This document shows positions 8,355 to 16,509 of a stretch of DNA of 64,000 nt, piece by piece. Numbering within the stretch: position 1 is the first letter of the stretch; each line of letters begins with the position of its first letter. Source of the DNA: JAAXIE01 sp965263155 (lineage in GTDB: Bacteria; Chloroflexota; Dehalococcoidia; Lucifugimonadales; JAAXIE01); the NCBI GenBank assembly GCA_965263155.1, contig OZ253586.1, positions 1 through 64,000 of the forward strand, given 5' to 3'. The position numbers and the translations under genes are program-made. Below the pieces are notes generated by a model, which was given only the letters and a program-made list of their open reading frames with translations, ran no database searches and was not told the DNA's origin.

Positions 8355-9545
8355 TCAGTCCCCTGCTGGAGTGGCGCTGCGTCGGACGACCTCCCTAGGA
8401 CCCACGGTCTTCTGGTAGGCTTGGTAGTTGCGACGCATCTCGTCGAGGCTGTCACCGCCGAATTTCTCGGCGAAAGCGTCGGCCACTACGAGGGCCACCA
8501 CTGCCTCGCCGATGACCCCGGCTGGGGGCACTTGGCACACGTCGGAGCGCTCGTAGTGGGCCTGCACAACCTCGCCGGTGTTCAGGTCCACCGAGGGCAG
8601 GGGGGTTCGCAGGGTGGAGATGGGCTTGATGGCGAAGCGCGCCACCAAGGGCATTCCGTTGGTCATGCCTCCCTCGGTGCCTCCGGCCCGGTTGGTCTGG
8701 CGCTGCCAAGGCCGGGAAGGGTCGGTGGCTGGCTCGATGACGTCATGTACTTGGGAGCCAAGCTGGTCCACGGTCTCCCAGCCCTCGCCTAGGGAGACGG
8801 CCTTGACTGCGTTGATGGACATCAGGGCTTGGGCGATGCGCCCGTCAATCTTCCTGTCCCAGTGGACGTGAGAGCCGAGACCCATGGGCACGTTGGTAGC
8901 TATGACCTCAACCACGCCTCCCACTGTGTCGCCCGCCTCCCGCGCCTCGTCGATGGACTCAATCATCTTCTGGCTGGCGTCCGGATCGGCGCAGCGCACC
9001 GGCGAGTCCTCCACGGCTGTCCAGTCGATGGCCCCATTCACCTGTGCCCAGATGCCTCCGATGGAGATAACGTGCGAGTGTAGTTGAATGTCGAATTCCT
9101 GTAGCAAGCGTACGGCTATGGCTCCCGCAGCCACCCGGGCGGCCGTCTCACGAGCGCTCGCCCGCTCCAGCACGTTGCGCACGTCGTCGAAGTCATATTT
9201 CATGGCTCCGGCAAGGTCGGCGTGGCCGGGGCGCAGGCGCACTACCCGATCGAAGTCAGCCTCGGTGGAGGTCACGCTCATGGTGTCCTGCCAGTTGACC
9301 CAGTCGCGGTTCTCCATGGTCATGCCGATTGGGCTGCCCAAGGTGAAGCCGTGCCGCACGCCGGAGATGATATGGGCGTAGTCCTGCTCTATCTGCATAC
9401 GCCCACCACGCCCATAGCCGCGCTGCCGTCGCGCCAGTTGTGATGTGATGAATTCCTCACCCAATGGTACGCCCGCAGGTATGCCCTCGACTATGATCAC
9501 CAAACCCTGACCATGGGACTCGCCTGCCGTAAGGTAGCGAATCAT
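8355..9545 (-). CDS. aroC: Chorismate synthase
   Basis: FMN-dependent conversion of EPSP to chorismate, the last shikimate step. The 396-residue protein starts MIRYLTAGESHG and contains the family signatures RRQRGYGRGGRMQIE, RPGHADLAGAMKY, ERASARETAARVAAG and GGTEGGMTNGMP. Length is normal. It lies 45 bp downstream of aroE and 16 bp upstream of aroK. The EPSP synthase gene (aroA) is not in this window. Confidence 0.96.
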   Translation of the reverse strand: MIRYLTAGESHGQGLVIIVEGIPAGVPLGEEFITSQLARRQRGYGRGGRMQIEQDYAHIISGVRHGFTLGSPIGMTMENRDWVNWQDTMSVTSTEADFDRVVRLRPGHADLAGAMKYDFDDVRNVLERASARETAARVAAGAIAVRLLQEFDIQLHSHVISIGGIWAQVNGAIDWTAVEDSPVRCADPDASQKMIESIDEAREAGDTVGGVVEVIATNVPMGLGSHVHWDRKIDGRIAQALMSINAVKAVSLGEGWETVDQLGSQVHDVIEPATDPSRPWQRQTNRAGGTEGGMTNGMPLVARFAIKPISTLRTPLPSVDLNTGEVVQAHYERSDVCQVPPAGVIGEAVVALVVADAFAEKFGGDSLDEMRRNYQAYQKTVGPREVVRRSATPAGD

Positions 9546-9590
9546 ACAAACCCCGTATTCTGGCCCCGTATTCCGGCCTGTCTCGACCCT

Positions 9591-10436
9591 CTAGGGTAGG
9601 GCCGCGGTGGCTGCCTCGGTCATCAACGACACCGGTGCCTCACGGCCGGTCCAAAGTTCAAAAGATGCCGCTCCTTGGTAGACCAGCATGGGCAGCCCAC
9701 CCAAGGTGGCCACACCTGCCCGCTCCGCCTCTCGCAGGAGGGGCGTCCTAGGTGGATTATACACTAGGTCGTATACGAGTCCTCCTAGGGGCAACCGGTC
9801 GCGGGATAAGGGTGACTCTGCCTCTCCAGACCCGTGGGCCATCCCAAGGGTAGTGCAGTTGATGATGATGTCCGCGTTGCGGCTAATGTCGCCTAGCGCC
9901 GGGTCATCCAGCGAGAGAGGCCTTGCCGGCGCTCCCTGCCCCCGCAGAAGCTCCGCCAAGGCTTGAGCGCGCTCCAAGGTCCGATTTGCGATGGTGATGG
10001 AGGCTACGGACTCACCAGCCAAGGCTAGGCAGACCCCCTTGGCCGCTCCTCCCGCCCCAAGCACCAGAACGCGCTTGTCAGCAGAAGACACGCCTGCGTC
10101 CTCGCTCAGGCCTCGCAGAAAGCCGATGCCATCGGTGTTGTAGCCTTCCAGCCTGCCTTCGCGGTTGACGATGGTGTTTACCGCTCCGGCCCGAGCGGCC
10201 CAGCCGTCCACTTGGTCTAGCAAGGGAATAACTGCCTCTTTGTGAGGAACAGTTACGTTGCAGCCCAAGGTGTCCGCGGCCCTCAGCCCTCGTACAAACT
10301 CAGGCACCTCGTCGGGTGCAACCCGCCATGCCTGGTACCGCGCATCAATGCCATGGTGGTCGAAGGCGACCTGTTGCAGCACAGGCGACAACGAGTGGCC
10401 GATGGGGTACCCGATTATCCCGACACGTTGAGGCAT
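9591..10436 (-). CDS. aroE: Shikimate dehydrogenase
   Basis: NADP-dependent reduction of 3-dehydroshikimate. 281 residues: the substrate domain starts with GYPIGHSLSP and has the catalytic Lys/Asn block GCNVTVPHKEAV; the nucleotide-binding Rossmann segment is LVLGAGGAAKGV, followed by NRTLERA, a usual NADP-preferring Arg pattern. The C-terminal VYQGAASFELWTG motif is intact. It lies 34 bp downstream of ruvX in the aromatic amino-acid operon. Confidence 0.95.
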   Translation of the reverse strand: MPQRVGIIGYPIGHSLSPVLQQVAFDHHGIDARYQAWRVAPDEVPEFVRGLRAADTLGCNVTVPHKEAVIPLLDQVDGWAARAGAVNTIVNREGRLEGYNTDGIGFLRGLSEDAGVSSADKRVLVLGAGGAAKGVCLALAGESVASITIANRTLERAQALAELLRGQGAPARPLSLDDPALGDISRNADIIINCTTLGMAHGSGEAESPLSRDRLPLGGLVYDLVYNPPRTPLLREAERAGVATLGGLPMLVYQGAASFELWTGREAPVSLMTEAATAALP

Positions 10437-10470
10437 AGTGTAATCGGTCCAAACCGTTCCCGCGCGAGGC

Positions 10471-10917
10471 TCAGGCCCCAGCGACGGTCGGGGTTGGGTT
10501 GCCCTGCTGCGCCTTTTGGTCCAAGTACGCCTGCAGGATGATGGTAGCGGCAGCGGCGTCCACGTCGGCGCGTCGCCGGGATGGTTGCGCGCCTCCCGCC
10601 TGCATCAGCCGGCCTGCCTCACTGCTGGTGTAGCGCTCGTCCACCGTCTCCACTGGCAGTTGGGTGTGCTTCTTGACCCGCTCCAAGAAAGTCTGCGTTT
10701 TCTTGGCCTGTGGCCCCAAGCTGCCGTTGATGGATATGGGCAGCCCAGCCACTATGAGTGTGGCATGTCGCTCCCGCGCAATCTCGCCGAGGCGCAGCAG
10801 CTCGTTCTTGAGGTTGGTGCGTTCCATCGCCCCGATGGGTACGGCCAGCGTACCCCCCTCGTCGGCCGCGGCAAGTCCGATACGACGGTCACCGACGTCG
10901 AGGCCGAGGATGCTCAC
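10471..10917 (-). CDS. ruvX: Putative Holliday junction resolvase / pre-16S rRNA nuclease YqgF
   Basis: 148 residues with the RNase H-like fold of the YqgF/RuvX family. It starts MSILGLDVGDRRIGLA (first catalytic Asp), continues with LIVAGLPISINGSLGPQA and the ETVDERYTSSEA block (second acidic residue), and ends VDAAAATIILQAYLD. It follows alaS by 12 bp, an order common in many bacteria. In E. coli the homolog processes 16S rRNA ends; the recombination role is less certain. Confidence 0.92.
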   Translation of the reverse strand: MSILGLDVGDRRIGLAAADEGGTLAVPIGAMERTNLKNELLRLGEIARERHATLIVAGLPISINGSLGPQAKKTQTFLERVKKHTQLPVETVDERYTSSEAGRLMQAGGAQPSRRRADVDAAAATIILQAYLDQKAQQGNPTPTVAGA

Positions 10918-10929
10918 GACACTCCGCCG

Positions 10930-13890
10930 TTATCCCTGCGAGCGAGCGCGTCGCACGATGTCGGCTACGCTCTGCAGGGAGGCTTCGAGGAGGTCGGCAT
11001 GCCGACCTCCAGCCTGGGCTAGGTTGGGGCGCCCGCCGCCACCGCCGCCCATCACTTGGGCGGCTTCCTTCACGATGTTGCCAGCATTCAAGCCTTGGGA
11101 CACCAGGTCATCGCTGATCATGGCCACCAGTGTGGGCCGGTCCTCGACAATCCCTCCCAGCACCAGCACTGAGCTCTCCAAGCGTGTCTTCAGGAAGTCC
11201 CCCATCTCGCGCATGGCGTCGGCACTGGCAGCTGAGGTCCGCCCAGCCAGCACCTTAACTCCATCCACATCGGCAACGCTGTCCAATAGCCCTTGCGCCT
11301 CGCGCCTAAGGGATTCTCGTTCCAAGGTGGCCAAACGCCCGCGCACTTGGTCGGCATCCTCCATGAAACTTTCGAGGCGGGACTCGAGGTCGACTACCGG
11401 GGTCTGGAGTTGCTGAGCAAGACGGTCCAAACGCTCGGCTTGCTCTACGAACAGTTGCTCGGCCGCCCGTCCTGTCAGCGCCTCAATGCGCCTCATGCCC
11501 CCGCCGATGCCCGACTCGCCCAGCACCAGCAGTGTGCCCACCTGCCCGGTGGCGTGGACATGGGTGCCACCACATACCTCCACGCTGAAGGCGACGTTTC
11601 CACCAGAGTCGCCTTCTTCCGCCATGGTCACCACTCGCACTACGTCGCCATAACGATCGCCAAAGAAGGCCAACGCCCCCTCGCGAACGGCGTCGGAATA
11701 CGTGGTCTCGCGGGATCTGACAGACAGGTTGGCTCGCACACGGTCGTTGGACAGGGCCTGCACGGATAGAAGCTCGTCGCGCGTCAACTGACTAACGTGA
11801 CTGAAGTCGAAGCGCAGCCTCTCAGGGCCTACAAATGAGCCAGCTTGCCTCACATGAGCGCCAAGCACGGACCTAAGCGCGGCATGCAGGATATGGGTGC
11901 CACTGTGGTTGCGAGAGGCATCCTGGCGCCTCTGTGCGTCCACCTCGGCCTGCACCGTGTCGCCCACCGCTACGTCGCCTTGATCGACGACTCCTTTCTG
12001 TACAATCAGTCCGGCCACAGGGCTGTGGGTATCCTCGACGGTAACAACGCCATTGGGGCCACGGATTCGGCCTTGATCGCCCAACTGACCGCCACCCTCT
12101 GCGTAGAAGGGTGAGCGAGCCAAGACCACCTCCACCTGTTGTCCCCGGGTGGCGTGGTCCACCGAAACCCCGTCCACCAAGAGAGCGGCAATCATCGATT
12201 CCTGCTGAATGAGTCCGCCGTATCCAGTGAATTCGCTCCGACCCACACCCAGATTCTCGTAGGCCGTTAGCATCTCCATGCTCCCCGTGAAGGACTGCAC
12301 GGAGCGGGACTGTCGGCGGCGAGAATCCATTCTGGACTCGAAATCCTTTATATCTACCTGAAAGCCGTACTCTCGGGCAATCTCCGCGGTTAGCTCAGGC
12401 GGAAAACCAAAAGTGTCGTACATCACGAACAACTCGCCACCGGACACCTCCGTTATGAGGCTGGCCGTGGACTCCCGGAACCTAGCGAGGTCGGATGGAT
12501 CGCTAGTACTAGAGGGCAGTGGTATCTGATTGAAAGGCTCTACCAGCTTCGAGCGGAAATGGGGCTTCACTATGGGCTGAACCCACCCGTCTGAGGCATT
12601 GATTTGGTTTACGAACAAATCTAAGGGCGATGTGCTAGATACGGATGCCCATGTCTTAACAGAATCCTCAATCGCCCTATCGAGCTGTTGTATGAGGATC
12701 GCCCTGCGAGCGAGAATCCCATTGTTTTCATCTTGGAGAAGGTCAACACCCCGCTCGAAGGTCTGGACGAACCGCTCCTCCTCCAAGCTGATGACGCGCA
12801 TGATGAAGTCGCGGTTCTGTACAAGTTCGGGGTAGGCGTCTTGGAAGCGTTGGATAGCTACGGAAGCCACCTCGGTCAGGAAGGGCTCTTCCAAGCCTAG
12901 GCGACGGCCGTAGCGAATGGCGCGCCGGATGATGCGACGCAGCACATAGCCACGCCCCTCATTGCCCGGCACCACGCCGTCTGCAAGCAGGAAGGATACG
13001 CCGCGGGCGTGCTCGGCGACGACTCGAATCGCGTAGTCGGTCTCTGCGTCGACGCCATAGCTCTTGCCGGTCAGCTGGCAGACGCTCTCGACGATGGTCT
13101 GGAACAGGTCGGTCTCGTAAAGGTTGCGCTTATTCTGGAGTACCGCGGCGGCCCGCTCCAGCCCCATCCCAGTGTCGATGCTGGGCGCGGGCAGGGGTGT
13201 GCGGGTACCCTCCAAGTCTTGGTAGAACTGCATGAAGACCAGGTTCCACAATTCGACAAACCGCTCGCACTCGCAGTTGGGATGGCAGGGAGGCATCTCC
13301 TCGCCGTTGCGCTGGGCAGAGGTGAGCTCGTCGGGCGTGACCAAGGGGCCGCAGCCGTGCTCCGGGCCGGAGTCGTAGTGGAGCTCACTACAGGGGCCAC
13401 AGGGCCCTTCCAAGCCCGCAGGCCCCCACCAGTTGTCCTTGCCGCCGTAGCGGTAGATGCGCTCGTCGGGTATGCCGATGTCATCGCGCCAGTGGTGGTA
13501 GGCCTCCTCATCGTCGAGGTAGACGGTGGCGTAGAGGCGGTCAGGGGAGATGCCGAAGCGTTGGGTGACCATCTCCCAAGCCATGGCCACGGCTTCCTTC
13601 TTGAAGTAGTCGCCGATGCTGAAATTTCCCAGCATCTCGAAGAAGGTAAGGTGCTTGTGGTCGCCCACCTCATCGATATCGGTCGTCCGGAAGCTCTTCT
13701 GCGAGGTGGTGAGGCGACGGGATGGAGGTGTGGCCTCGCCCATGAAGAAGGGCTTGAACTGCACCATGCCGGCGCTGGTGAACAACAGAGTAGGGTCGCC
13801 AGCAGGCACCAGCGAGGAACTGGGCATGATGAGATGGCCCTTGTCTTGGAAAAACTCGAGGAAACTGGTCCTTATCCGATCGCCTTCCAT
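10930..13890 (-). CDS. alaS: Alanyl-tRNA synthetase with an internal insertion
   Basis: 986 residues, roughly 100 longer than typical bacterial AlaRS. The class II core starts with SFLEFFQDKGHLIMPSSSLVP and has motif 2 and 3 elements (TFFEMLGNFSIGDYF, GMGLERAAAVLQ). A normal zinc-type editing domain has HSGTH and the later CGGTHVHATGQVG. The C-Ala domain ends with a Gly-rich stretch and the RPNLAQAGG motif. Between the helical domain and the string GGELFVMYDTFGFPPEL there is extra sequence of about 80-90 residues (residues 388-480, DNA 12440-12725), visibly less GC-rich than its surroundings and without low-complexity character. The catalytic and editing motifs on both sides are intact, so the enzyme should work. 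Confidence 0.96.
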   Translation of the reverse strand: MEGDRIRTSFLEFFQDKGHLIMPSSSLVPAGDPTLLFTSAGMVQFKPFFMGEATPPSRRLTTSQKSFRTTDIDEVGDHKHLTFFEMLGNFSIGDYFKKEAVAMAWEMVTQRFGISPDRLYATVYLDDEEAYHHWRDDIGIPDERIYRYGGKDNWWGPAGLEGPCGPCSELHYDSGPEHGCGPLVTPDELTSAQRNGEEMPPCHPNCECERFVELWNLVFMQFYQDLEGTRTPLPAPSIDTGMGLERAAAVLQNKRNLYETDLFQTIVESVCQLTGKSYGVDAETDYAIRVVAEHARGVSFLLADGVVPGNEGRGYVLRRIIRRAIRYGRRLGLEEPFLTEVASVAIQRFQDAYPELVQNRDFIMRVISLEEERFVQTFERGVDLLQDENNGILARRAILIQQLDRAIEDSVKTWASVSSTSPLDLFVNQINASDGWVQPIVKPHFRSKLVEPFNQIPLPSSTSDPSDLARFRESTASLITEVSGGELFVMYDTFGFPPELTAEIAREYGFQVDIKDFESRMDSRRRQSRSVQSFTGSMEMLTAYENLGVGRSEFTGYGGLIQQESMIAALLVDGVSVDHATRGQQVEVVLARSPFYAEGGGQLGDQGRIRGPNGVVTVEDTHSPVAGLIVQKGVVDQGDVAVGDTVQAEVDAQRRQDASRNHSGTHILHAALRSVLGAHVRQAGSFVGPERLRFDFSHVSQLTRDELLSVQALSNDRVRANLSVRSRETTYSDAVREGALAFFGDRYGDVVRVVTMAEEGDSGGNVAFSVEVCGGTHVHATGQVGTLLVLGESGIGGGMRRIEALTGRAAEQLFVEQAERLDRLAQQLQTPVVDLESRLESFMEDADQVRGRLATLERESLRREAQGLLDSVADVDGVKVLAGRTSAASADAMREMGDFLKTRLESSVLVLGGIVEDRPTLVAMISDDLVSQGLNAGNIVKEAAQVMGGGGGGRPNLAQAGGRHADLLEASLQSVADIVRRARSQG

Positions 13891-13992
13891 AGTTATCCTT
13901 CAGCAGACTGCGCGGCAGGTTTCTTGGGAGGTGGTTGGCGGCAGTATCCCCTGTCAATGCCATAGCTGCGTCGGTACCCGCCGCACCGCGGG

Positions 13993-13998
13993 ATTATA
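13993..13998 (-). promoter_or_regulatory. Perfect -10 box upstream of alaS
   Basis: TATAAT read on the minus strand, about 100 bp upstream of the alaS start. I see no convincing -35 at 16-18 bp. It would start the alaS-aro transcript with a leader of roughly 95 nt. No T-box features were found in that leader. Confidence 0.45.
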
Positions 13999-14022
13999 TC
14001 ACGCAGTGCAGCCCTGAGACTG

Positions 14023-14757
14023 TCAGCCTTGCTGGCGACGTTTCAGTTCTGCCTCGAGTTCGCGGATGCGGGCCTCCGAGGCTTCAGCCCGCGCCTCGGC
14101 GGCCATGCGGCCCTCCCGCTCGGCGAGACGGCCGGCCCGCTCATCGTCGAACCTCACGATATGCTCCCCGGTGGCGGGGTCATACCAGCCTAGTTGGCCC
14201 CGTTCCCAGCGCAGGTACAGATTGAGGGCTGCGCTGTAGCCCTGCAGGTTGTCGGCGTCGATTCCTTCGATAGGGATGGGCTGGTAGGCGCCATCTAACA
14301 GCCTGTCGCCCGCTAGGGGCGCTCCCTGGTAGTCGCCTCCGGAGGGGTCGAACCGCCAGTATTCGAGTATACCCAAGCGTGCGTACCCATCCCGCTTTAC
14401 AGTGGCATCGTGTTGGCCGGTGCTCTCCGATCCGATTTCCAGCACGAAGTCCGGGGGCTTGCCCTGCTCAGAGATGACGTAGCCGTTCCGGGCATTGCAA
14501 GCTGCTGGATCCGCGTTGAACGCGATGATCAGGTCCGGCGCCATCATCCCCAGCTGTTCTCCGATGGGTTCTGGACTGACGTAAGCTTCGCTGCTGATGA
14601 TGGTAGTGTCCTCGTTACCGAGGTGCTTAGCCAGATGCAGTCCATTCCCTGGGGAGTTGAAATACTTCCAGTTGTTCATGTCCTCAGGTTCAGGTGGGTC
14701 CGGGAGCCGGAGGAAGCCTTCCGGGCGACCCTTCTCGGCAGTGGGTCTGGTGCTCAT
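14023..14757 (-). CDS. Uma2 family endonuclease-like protein (DUF820) with C-terminal coiled coil
   Basis: 244 residues from ATG 14757, preceded by CGAGGTCCGAC. The Uma2/DUF820 fold (PD-(D/E)XK nuclease superfamily) is shown by MMAPDLIIAFNADP, then the catalytic-type pair PPDFVLEIGSES and VKRDGYARLGILEYWRFDP. The last 45 residues (AGRLAEREGRMAAEARAEAS region) form a charged coiled coil common in this family. Function is unclear in most bacteria; restriction of foreign DNA is often suggested. A strong -10 hexamer (TATAAT, minus strand, 14824-14829) lies upstream. Confidence 0.85.
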   Translation of the reverse strand: MSTRPTAEKGRPEGFLRLPDPPEPEDMNNWKYFNSPGNGLHLAKHLGNEDTTIISSEAYVSPEPIGEQLGMMAPDLIIAFNADPAACNARNGYVISEQGKPPDFVLEIGSESTGQHDATVKRDGYARLGILEYWRFDPSGGDYQGAPLAGDRLLDGAYQPIPIEGIDADNLQGYSAALNLYLRWERGQLGWYDPATGEHIVRFDDERAGRLAEREGRMAAEARAEASEARIRELEAELKRRQQG

Positions 14758-14906
14758 GTCGGACCTCGAGTGTTTGATGCGGGCCGGACGGGGATGGCCC
14801 GTACCTAGGTCGGGATTTGGCACATTATACGTTATCAGCTGTGGCGCGGGCGGTCCGGCCACGTAGCACCCGGTAGCACTGCTGTTCGCCAGACTGCGGC
14901 CCGTCG

Positions 14907-14935
14907 TTGACGCTCTCGGGGGGCGGGCGTAGAAT
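14907..14935 (+). promoter_or_regulatory. Promoter for SWIM mini-protein
   Basis: TTGACG at 14907-14912, 17-bp spacer, TAGAAT at 14930-14935. Confidence 0.6.
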
Positions 14936-14964
14936 CGTGATGTGGGAATATGATGGGAGTGGAT

Positions 14965-15213
14965 ATGTACTCGTCGCACATCAGTAGAGTAGAGAAGGCA
15001 AGGATCTACGCCGAGGAGCGGGACCGGGTGATCATTAACCGTCTGAACGCCACCTTCCGAGGCAACAACAGCACTCACGAGGTTGGGTATGATGCAGGGG
15101 TATGGCACTGCTCCTGCCGCTCCTTCTCTACCCAGCAGGCTTGCAGCCACGCCATGGCCCTTCAGGAGATGCTGGAAGAGGCCTTCCCCAGTGGGGCCCC
15201 CGAACCGGCTTAG
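14965..15213 (+). CDS. Stand-alone SWIM zinc-finger mini-protein
   Basis: 82 residues from ATG 14965. GGGAG at 14955-14959 lies just upstream, and the -10 box at 14930-14935 makes the earlier ATGs at 14950 and 14953 too close to the transcript start. The C-terminal half carries the SWIM signature CxCx(n)CxH as WHCSCRSFSTQQACSHAMAL, which binds zinc and usually mediates DNA or protein contacts. No SNF2 helicase or transposase partner, the usual carriers of SWIM fingers, is next to it. The N-terminal half is charged (VEKARIYAEERDRV). Function unknown. Confidence 0.72.
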   Translation: MYSSHISRVEKARIYAEERDRVIINRLNATFRGNNSTHEVGYDAGVWHCSCRSFSTQQACSHAMALQEMLEEAFPSGAPEPA

Positions 15214-15260
15214 CCTCTAACCAGTTTAGACAAGCTGGCCTCCACCAGCTAGGCGGTCGC

Positions 15261-16505
15261 CTAACCCTCGTACTTGCGGAACACCAAGCAGGCGTTCTGT
15301 CCCCCGAACCCAAAGGCATTGGATAGCACAACCCTCACGTCAGCCTCGCGCCGCACGTTGGGCACGTAGTCGAGGTCGCATTCCGGGTCGGGGTGGTCGT
15401 AGTTCGCTGTGGGATGAATTGCCCCGTCAGTGATGGAGCGAACGCAGGACACTGCCTCTAACGCTCCTGCCGCCCCTAGGGAGTGGCCAATCATCGACTT
15501 GGTAGAGCTCACGGGGATGCGGTAAGCCATCGGGCCGAACAGCCTCTTGATGGCTGTCGTCTCTATGGCATCGTTCAGCGGAGTGGAGGTGCCGTGGGCG
15601 TTGATGTAGCTTACCTCTTCCAAGGCAACACCTGCGTCGCTTAGCGCCCACTGCATGGCCCGTCCTGCGCTCTCGCCCGTTTCCTCTGGCTGCACCGGAT
15701 GGTGGGCGTCGGATGAGCTGCCGAATCCAGCGAACTCGCACAGGATGTTGGCGCCGCGCTTCAGTGCGTGCTCCAAGGTCTCGGCCACCAGCACCACTGC
15801 CCCTTCCGCAGGCACGAACCCGTCGCGTTCGGCGTCGAAGGGCCTGCTGGCCTTCTCCGGGGCATCGTTCCGTGTGCTGAGGGCCCGCATGACCGCGAAG
15901 CCTGCCAGTCCCAGTTGGCTAATGCCCGCCTCGGCCCCACCTGCCAGCATCACGTCAGCGTCGCCTCTTCGCAGCACCTGCAGCGCCTCACCCATGGCCT
16001 GATTAGAGGCGGCGCAGGCAGTTACTGCAGTGGAGTTGTAGCCTCTGGCGCCGGTGAAACGGCTGACGTTGGCCGCTGCCATGTTGGGCAACACCATGGG
16101 GAAGAAGAAAGGCGACATGCGCATCCCGCCTCGCTCCACCAACACCCGGCAGCTCTCCTCCAACGTAGGGAAGCCGCCGTTGCCGTTGCCCAAACACACA
16201 CCAACACGAAAGGAGTCCTCTTTCGACACGTCCAAGCGCGAGTCCTCCACGGCCATCAGGGCAGCCGAGACGGCAATCTGGGAGAAGCGGGCCATGCGGC
16301 GCGACTCCCGGGGGCTGATGAACTTATCGGGGTCGAAGTCGATGGCCTCCCCAGCGATGCGGCAGGGATAGTCCGTGGGGTCGCACAACGTCATGGGACC
16401 GATGCCGGACTTCCCCTGCAACAAGTTGTCCCAGAACTGGCCAGCGGTGAGGCCCAGAGGCGTTATCGCGCCCATGCCGGTGATGACTACCCTAGACCTT
16501 TCCAC
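15261..16505 (-). CDS. fabF: Beta-ketoacyl-ACP synthase II
   Basis: Condensing enzyme of fatty-acid elongation. The thiolase fold holds the Cys-His-His triad: the nucleophile in TAVTACAASNQAMGEA, then NAHGTSTPLND and STKSMIGHSLGAAGALEA. It begins VVITGMGAITPLG. GTG 16505, 4 bp after the folC stop, gives 414 residues, the usual size; GTG 16520 is an alternative inside folC. The nucleophile is embedded in TACAASNQ rather than the more common TACATG, but Cys is kept. First in the pathway here without acpP or fabD nearby. Confidence 0.94.
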   Translation of the reverse strand: MERSRVVITGMGAITPLGLTAGQFWDNLLQGKSGIGPMTLCDPTDYPCRIAGEAIDFDPDKFISPRESRRMARFSQIAVSAALMAVEDSRLDVSKEDSFRVGVCLGNGNGGFPTLEESCRVLVERGGMRMSPFFFPMVLPNMAAANVSRFTGARGYNSTAVTACAASNQAMGEALQVLRRGDADVMLAGGAEAGISQLGLAGFAVMRALSTRNDAPEKASRPFDAERDGFVPAEGAVVLVAETLEHALKRGANILCEFAGFGSSSDAHHPVQPEETGESAGRAMQWALSDAGVALEEVSYINAHGTSTPLNDAIETTAIKRLFGPMAYRIPVSSTKSMIGHSLGAAGALEAVSCVRSITDGAIHPTANYDHPDPECDLDYVPNVRREADVRVVLSNAFGFGGQNACLVFRKYEG

Positions 16506-16509
16506 GCGT

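Noticed and set aside
13009..13965. 318-codon + strand frame
   Set aside because: Antisense to alaS, which has full family motifs.
13891..13998. T-box leader before alaS
   Set aside because: No T-box sequence or specifier loop in about 100 nt.
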